Assembly: GCF_003947455.1 (NCBI RefSeq)
Contig: NZ_QHJH01000055.1
Span: forward strand, 1 to 42,064
Direction: 5' to 3'
Origin: Streptomyces sp. WAC 04229
GTDB taxonomy: Bacteria > Actinomycetota > Actinomycetes > Streptomycetales > Streptomycetaceae
DNA: 42,064 bases
Below the pieces are notes generated by a model. The model did no database searches, had not been told where the DNA came from, and saw nothing but the letters and a program-made list of their open reading frames with translations. Position numbers and translations under genes: made by a program. Shown here piece after piece: positions 38,562-42,064 of this stretch (its first letter is position 1; each line of letters opens with the position of its first letter).

Positions 38562-39209
38562 TCAGTCGCGCAACCGGTCGCGCAGACGCTCGCGCACCTC
38601 GGACGTCCTCAGAACGGCTTGCGCCTTCGACAGGTCCTTGCGCACGGAGGTGGCCTTGATGCCGAGCATCTCGGCGATCTCGGCGCCCGAGTACTTACCG
38701 ACGTGGTACAGCACGTAGACGTGGTGCTGCCGGTCAGGCAGGACGTCATAGAGGACGTCGCGAACCTGGAGGTAGCCCTCCGCCGCCTCGGCGATGTCCG
38801 GGTCGGACCACGCCTCCGGCATCGCGCCGTGCTTCTCCAGCGCCCGCGCCTCCGCGTCCATGCGACGCAACTCGTCCAGGGCGCGCCGGGTGAGGACGGT
38901 GGCGATCCACCCACGAGGGTTCTTGATGGTGCGGGGGTCCTCCGGGAGGCTGGCGATGATGTGCTCGATCCCGGTGTGGAGGAAGTCCTCGGCCTGGTGG
39001 CCCCGCACGAAGCGCTGGGTGAGCGCAAGCCAGTGCGACCTGTGCTTGATGAGGAGGTTCATGATCTCCTCCCTGGCCTTCTCCTTCGCTTCCTCCTCGG
39101 TCATACCCCGCGCCTGGATGCGATCCTGAAACAGATACTGGATCGCTCGGTTCCGCTTGCGCGGTCGCCCCGAACTTGCGACTGACTCGGTCACGTTCGT
39201 CTTCTCCAT
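38562..39209 (-). CDS. ECF-type RNA polymerase sigma factor
   Basis: The 215-residue protein has region 2 at about 60-125 (LALTQRFVRGHQAEDFLHTG, NPRGWIATVLTRRALDELRR) and region 4 at about 145-200 (LYDVLPDRQHHVYVLYHVGK, SGAEIAEMLGIKATSVRKDL, SKAQAVLRTSEVRERL). The helix-turn-helix SGAEIAEMLGIKATSVRK is clear. The basic N-terminus (SGRPRKRNRAIQYLFQDRIQ) is longer than in minimal ECF factors. ATG 39209 (MEKTNVTES) is preferred over 39242. A five-copy tandem repeat lies in the upstream region. The gene next downstream encodes a small membrane protein that could be its partner. Confidence 0.85.
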   Translation of the reverse strand: MEKTNVTESVASSGRPRKRNRAIQYLFQDRIQARGMTEEEAKEKAREEIMNLLIKHRSHWLALTQRFVRGHQAEDFLHTGIEHIIASLPEDPRTIKNPRGWIATVLTRRALDELRRMDAEARALEKHGAMPEAWSDPDIAEAAEGYLQVRDVLYDVLPDRQHHVYVLYHVGKYSGAEIAEMLGIKATSVRKDLSKAQAVLRTSEVRERLRDRLRD

Positions 39210-39462
39210 GAATCTCTGGTGACTGCCACGGCGTTGTGGCATTGCCGACCGGCCGGCGGTGTCTGCCCTGACACCACGACGTCGTGCCTCGGACCCGAAA
39301 TGTGAAATCGCTGGTCACCGCGACTGCCAGACACCCCGCGACGAGTCCTTCACTCGTTCAACGCGAGGAGAAGACCGTCCGTGGTACAACCCGTGCCCCG
39401 GCGAACCCAGCACTCCCGGCCCGCGTGTGCGCTGCCGCTCCGTCACTCCGGAGACACCCCCC

Positions 39463-39518
39463 GACCACGGGCCCGACCACGGGCCCGACCACGGGCCCGA
39501 CCACGGGCCCGACCACGG
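39463..39518. repeat. 12-bp tandem repeat
   Basis: GACCACGGGCCC is repeated four times perfectly (39463-39510), followed by a partial fifth unit (39511-39518) and an isolated GACCACGG at 39532. The array lies between the stop of the gene at 39544 and the sigma gene start at 39209, about 250 bp upstream of the latter. GGGCCC and adjacent words give each unit internal symmetry. Confidence 0.95.
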
Positions 39519-39543
39519 CACCGGCCGTCCCGACCACGGCAGG

Positions 39544-40095
39544 TCAGGAGTCGGTGATGCGGTCGAACCCGCTCAGCATCGGCGTCAGCTCCTGAGCGCA
39601 CCCGCACAGCGTGCACAGCCGCGTCCCCGGGTTCTCCGCGACGTTCAGCGCCTGCTCCACACCGAGCAGCGGCGCACCCTGCGGGGCTTCTTCACAGTCC
39701 GGCGCGTGCAGCACCCCGCGGACCGAGCCCCGCCCCTCGCGGACCTTCGCCAGCACCCAGCCCGAAGGCCGGCGCTCCCCGAGGACCTCACGAACCACCG
39801 ACGCGGGCGCCGATGGTAGGGGCTCGGTGGGGACCTGGTCGTAGTCGATGCCGTCGACCGGGCGTACGTGGTCGGGCGCCCGGACCCATACCCGGTACTC
39901 CGCGGCTTCCACACTGCCGTCCTCGAGGTCCCGGTACGACGGCAGGCCCACGAGGTACATCCACCCGGTCTCGGTCTGCCGTCGCCCCCACAGCCGTGCC
40001 ACGACCTCCTGCTCCGGGTGCTCGAGCAGCGGGTCGGCGGGCAGCACGACCCGCACCGGCACCGGCTTGGCCGCGTCATCGGAGGGCGTGGTCAC
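39544..40095 (-). CDS. Hypothetical protein with C-terminal His/Cys motif
   Basis: The 183-residue protein starts at GTG 40095 after TGTGGGG. It has VPVRVVLPADPLLEHPEQEV, VARLWGRRQTETGWMYLVGL, and a beta-rich middle (AAEYRVWVRAPDHVRPVDGI). The end carries VLHAPDCEEAPQ and RLCTLCGCAQELTPML, that is H-x3-C and C-x2-C, a layout reminiscent of DUF6233-type C-termini. It is probably metal-binding. Its function is unknown. The next gene upstream on the same strand ends 41 bp before it. Confidence 0.65.
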   Translation of the reverse strand: MTTPSDDAAKPVPVRVVLPADPLLEHPEQEVVARLWGRRQTETGWMYLVGLPSYRDLEDGSVEAAEYRVWVRAPDHVRPVDGIDYDQVPTEPLPSAPASVVREVLGERRPSGWVLAKVREGRGSVRGVLHAPDCEEAPQGAPLLGVEQALNVAENPGTRLCTLCGCAQELTPMLSGFDRITDS

Positions 40096-40135
40096 GACCC
40101 CACAGTAAGCAGCGCCGCTGCCAACTTGAGGGACG

Positions 40136-40393
40136 TCACCGCTCGGGCAGCTTGCGACGAAGACCGTCCATCGCCTTCTGCACGTCTCCAAGCTGGTCAC
40201 CCAGCACCCGCAAACGCCAGTCCAGGCGCTCCATCCGGGCGGCGGCTGCCAGCGACGCGAACGTCTGTGCCATCTGCACCGCGCCCGCCTCGCCCGCCAA
40301 CGCCTTCTTGACGTACCGGGAGGCCATCGCCTCGTACTGCCTCGCGCGCTCCACCGCGGGCTTGTGCTCGGGCGCGTCCTTGTACTCGGTCAT
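40136..40393 (-). CDS. Small helical protein, unknown function
   Basis: The 85-residue protein starts at ATG 40393 with GGGAGGG 5 nt upstream. It is entirely helical in character (AVERARQYEAMASRYVKKAL, VQMAQTFASLAAAARMERLD, LRVLGDQLGDVQKAMDGLRR), suggesting a coiled-coil or dimer. It is 40 bp upstream of the 183-residue gene on the same strand. No family is recognised. Confidence 0.65.
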   Translation of the reverse strand: MTEYKDAPEHKPAVERARQYEAMASRYVKKALAGEAGAVQMAQTFASLAAAARMERLDWRLRVLGDQLGDVQKAMDGLRRKLPER

Positions 40394-40476
40394 GCAGCCC
40401 TCCCTGGTCGATCTCTCCCACCGTTGTACCGACCGCGCCGCACAAGCGAGGCACCTGCGTACTTTCGGGCCGGAAA

Positions 40477-40695
40477 GTGTCCACAAATCGCAGCTCGAAC
40501 TCCTCTCCGACACCCGACCCAATGGCACCGGAGAAACTCCCGCCGGCCCCCGCGCCGTCCGCGAGCGGGAATCAGCCCGGCGACGCCCACAACCTCCCGC
40601 CGGCCTCGGCCACCGCGCCCGACCAACTCGCGGCCACCACCACGGCGACGCCGGCGCTCCCGGCCCCGGTCGACGACGCGGTGGGCCTGCGGTGA
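40477..40695 (+). CDS. Small Pro/Ala-rich protein
   Basis: The frame encodes 72 residues from GTG 40477 or 57 from ATG 40522. The C-terminal 57 residues have strong third-position GC (MAPEKLPPAPAPSASGNQPG and a Thr/Ala/Pro-rich rest), typical of a real but disordered actinomycete protein. It ends 14 nt before the next gene, which suggests co-transcription. Neither start has a strong ribosome site. Confidence 0.42.
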   Translation: MSTNRSSNSSPTPDPMAPEKLPPAPAPSASGNQPGDAHNLPPASATAPDQLAATTTATPALPAPVDDAVGLR

Positions 40696-40709
40696 GAGGG
40701 GCCTAAGCC

Positions 40710-41096
40710 GTGCTCCACGACCCCCAGGGCCTGATGGACGCCGAACTGCCCCTGGACCGCGCCCCGCACGAGGCCCTCGTCACCGCCGTCCTCGCGTGGA
40801 AGGATCCGGACCTCGCTCCCTGCGACTACGAGCAGATCGCCCTCCAGCTCACCGGGCACGCCCACGCGGTCGCCGCCGACATCCGGCGTCTCGCCGCCGC
40901 CCTGCCCAAGAGCGACGGCCGCGGCGCCCTCGCAGAAGTCATCCTCCGCGAAGCCGACGGCCGCCTGTCCGCACCGCTCAAGGGCACCGCGTGCTGCGTC
41001 CAGAACCGCGCCCGCCTCGTACGGGCCCTCTACAGCCGACTGGACCGTCTCACCGAAGCCGTGGTCGCCGCCAGGCAGCCGACAAGACGTCACTAG
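40710..41096 (+). CDS. DUF6415-like protein
   Basis: The 128-residue protein starts at GTG 40710 after GAGAGGGG. Its helical core resembles DUF6415 proteins of Streptomyces: LQLTGHAHAVAADIRRLAAA, ALAEVILREADGRLSAPLKG, and RARLVRALYSRLDRLTEAVV. Members are small, of unknown function, and common on plasmids and integrative elements. The family call rests on remembered pattern alone. Confidence 0.62.
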   Translation: MLHDPQGLMDAELPLDRAPHEALVTAVLAWKDPDLAPCDYEQIALQLTGHAHAVAADIRRLAAALPKSDGRGALAEVILREADGRLSAPLKGTACCVQNRARLVRALYSRLDRLTEAVVAARQPTRRH

Positions 41097-41145
41097 ACCG
41101 CGGACAGGGGGAACACCGTCAGCAATCTCCGATAGATCTGGTGGC

Positions 41146-41655
41146 ATGAACCTCAACGACCTTGGCCCGCTGATGGTCCGCCGCCAGGATGGCGGCCTTG
41201 ACCTCGACCGCTTCCGCACTGACCCGATCTTGGCCGCCCTGCAGTGGCCGGACGATGTGCTGCGGGACTTCCTCTTCGAACACGGCGACCACGGCCCCTT
41301 CGTGGCCGACTACGGCCACCTCGACCTGAGCGCGATCACCTGGACGCTGGAGACGCTCCCAGCCACGGACTTCCATACCATGCCGACCGGTGAGAGCGAA
41401 GCCGGACTGATCGAGCATTTCGCACAGAACCCCGTGTACTGGGCCTCAGTAAAAGTCCCTGAAGTCGGCAGGCACTGGGAAGACCACGGGACGTGGCTGC
41501 GCCCGCCGCTCCTGATCGATCGGCGCCTTTGGGGGCCGTCGGACAGTGGGTTGCAGGTGGTGGAGGGAAGAACGCGCGTCGGCGTCTTGTGCGGCCGACA
41601 GCGCGAGGGGTTGTACGTCGCGTCCCACCATCGGGCCTGGGTCGGCCGCCCTTGA
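41146..41655 (+). CDS. Hypothetical protein
   Basis: The 169-residue protein begins MNLNDLGPLMVRRQDGGLDL, followed by ILAALQWPDDVLRDFLFEHG, FVADYGHLDLSAITWTLETL, and a C-terminal beta part with LLIDRRLWGPSDSGLQVVEG and RTRVGVLCGRQREGLYVASH. The VVEGRTRVGVL segment resembles part of ParB/Srx-like domains, but this is too short to name a family. A weak ribosome site (GGTGGC) precedes ATG 41146. It is the last intact gene before the insertion sequence at the right edge. Confidence 0.6.
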   Translation: MNLNDLGPLMVRRQDGGLDLDRFRTDPILAALQWPDDVLRDFLFEHGDHGPFVADYGHLDLSAITWTLETLPATDFHTMPTGESEAGLIEHFAQNPVYWASVKVPEVGRHWEDHGTWLRPPLLIDRRLWGPSDSGLQVVEGRTRVGVLCGRQREGLYVASHHRAWVGRP

Positions 41656-41938
41656 GAACGCTTCGTGCGCAGTACTTGGGATGCGAGCGTTTGGCCACCT
41701 GCTCAAGGGAGAACGGAGGCGGCGCTACGCCCGCTGGGTGATCGCCGGACCGTGGGTTTGGCCGCGCTCGCCAACGTGGCCGACCTCGCCGGGCTGGTTC
41801 AGATGCTCGTACCGGACAGATCGCGATGGTGGGCCTTTCTGTGACAGCACTGCCCGACAGGCGCCTGGCCAGAGAGGGCAGCAACGGGCGAGGCGTCGCG
41901 TCGGCGTCAGTGGGCGAGCCGACCGCGTCGTCGACCAG
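41656..41938. other. Short gene-free stretch before the IS
   Basis: No frame with convincing coding bias is seen in these 283 bases. The sequence may include gene debris pushed aside by the insertion sequence at 41939, but nothing is recognisable. Confidence 0.35.
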
Positions 41939-42064
41939 CTAGTGTCCCGGTCCGGAGATCCTGTCGCAGTAGCGGCAGATGCGGTCGATGATCTGGTCTG
42001 CGGTCTTGGTCCACTTGAAGGGCCGGGCTTGCTCGTTCCAGTTCTTGATCCAGTCCTCGAGCGC
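41939..42064 (-). mobile_element. IS630-like transposase, 3' end (cut by window edge)
   Basis: The 41 visible residues, ALEDWIKNWNEQARPFKWTK then TADQIIDRICRYCDRISGPG and a final His, match the C-terminus of IS630-family DDE transposases (pattern WTKTAD, then YC-RI). The stop is TAG at 41939-41941. CTAG at the end may contain the TA target dinucleotide of this family. The rest of the element lies beyond the window. Confidence 0.85.

Noticed and set aside
39463..39540. Coding tandem repeat (a Pro-Trp-Ser-Gly repeat on the minus strand)
   Set aside because: No ribosome site or coding bias in the flanks; the array lies in an intergenic region.

Overview
The window is very GC-rich DNA with strong third-position GC bias, many GTG and TTG starts and overlapping genes. 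It carries actinomycete families (LtrA, DUF6233, an RsbQ/RsbP module, Ku with a lysine-rich tail, MmyB-type regulators, Replic_Relax). It is almost certainly Streptomyces or a close relative, in an accessory chromosome arm or a large linear plasmid. I recognise no tRNA, rRNA or CRISPR array. All family names come from reading the translations; no database was searched.

Layout. 1-2412: the edge of a trypsin/trypco2 conflict-type operon (minus), a small membrane protein between 35-bp direct repeats, and a DUF6233 gene. 2473-12675: a Y-family polymerase homologue, a zinc-knuckle peptide and a LigC-type ATP-dependent DNA ligase. The ligase is split by a 7,884-bp element (4156-12039) with imperfect terminal inverted repeats and the same hexamer CTGGTC at both junctions. 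The element carries four minus-strand genes joined by GTGA overlaps (tyrosine recombinase, frameshifted recombinase-like protein, large tyrosine recombinase, TnpC-like coiled coil) and a TetR/NmrA cargo pair behind a double-dyad operator. Removing the element and one hexamer restores a 325-codon ligase frame exactly. Joining the two ends would place a consensus TTGACA 18 bp from TTAGAT just upstream of the recombinase operon, so a circle-junction promoter is predicted.

12742-19895: LtrA membrane protein, a Cys-nucleophile alpha/beta hydrolase, an NAD(P)H oxidoreductase divergent from an MmyB-like regulator, and a stress-signalling operon (STAS, RsbQ, RsbP, STAS). 20267-22209: a secreted HNH nuclease, Ku, and a frameshifted relic of the same nuclease beyond Ku. 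Ku, the split ligase and the polymerase homologue suggest an eroded end-joining island. 22647-24317: a sigma-factor-like gene with two followers. 24392-27177: debris (ISL3-like transposase scrap, truncated lipoprotein, second DNA-ligase relic) around a lower-GC lipase-like membrane protein bounded by 14-bp inverted repeats. 27271-30102: a large KAP-type membrane P-loop NTPase with two TTA codons.

30281-41655: a conjugative or plasmid-type module: a MobF relaxase domain without helicase, a Replic_Relax protein, a histone-H1-like zinc protein, an ECF sigma factor with a small membrane protein, and several small unknowns. A roughly 750-bp gene-free region is packed with short palindromic repeats and is a candidate origin, oriT or partition site. 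The right edge runs into the 3' end of an IS630-like transposase.
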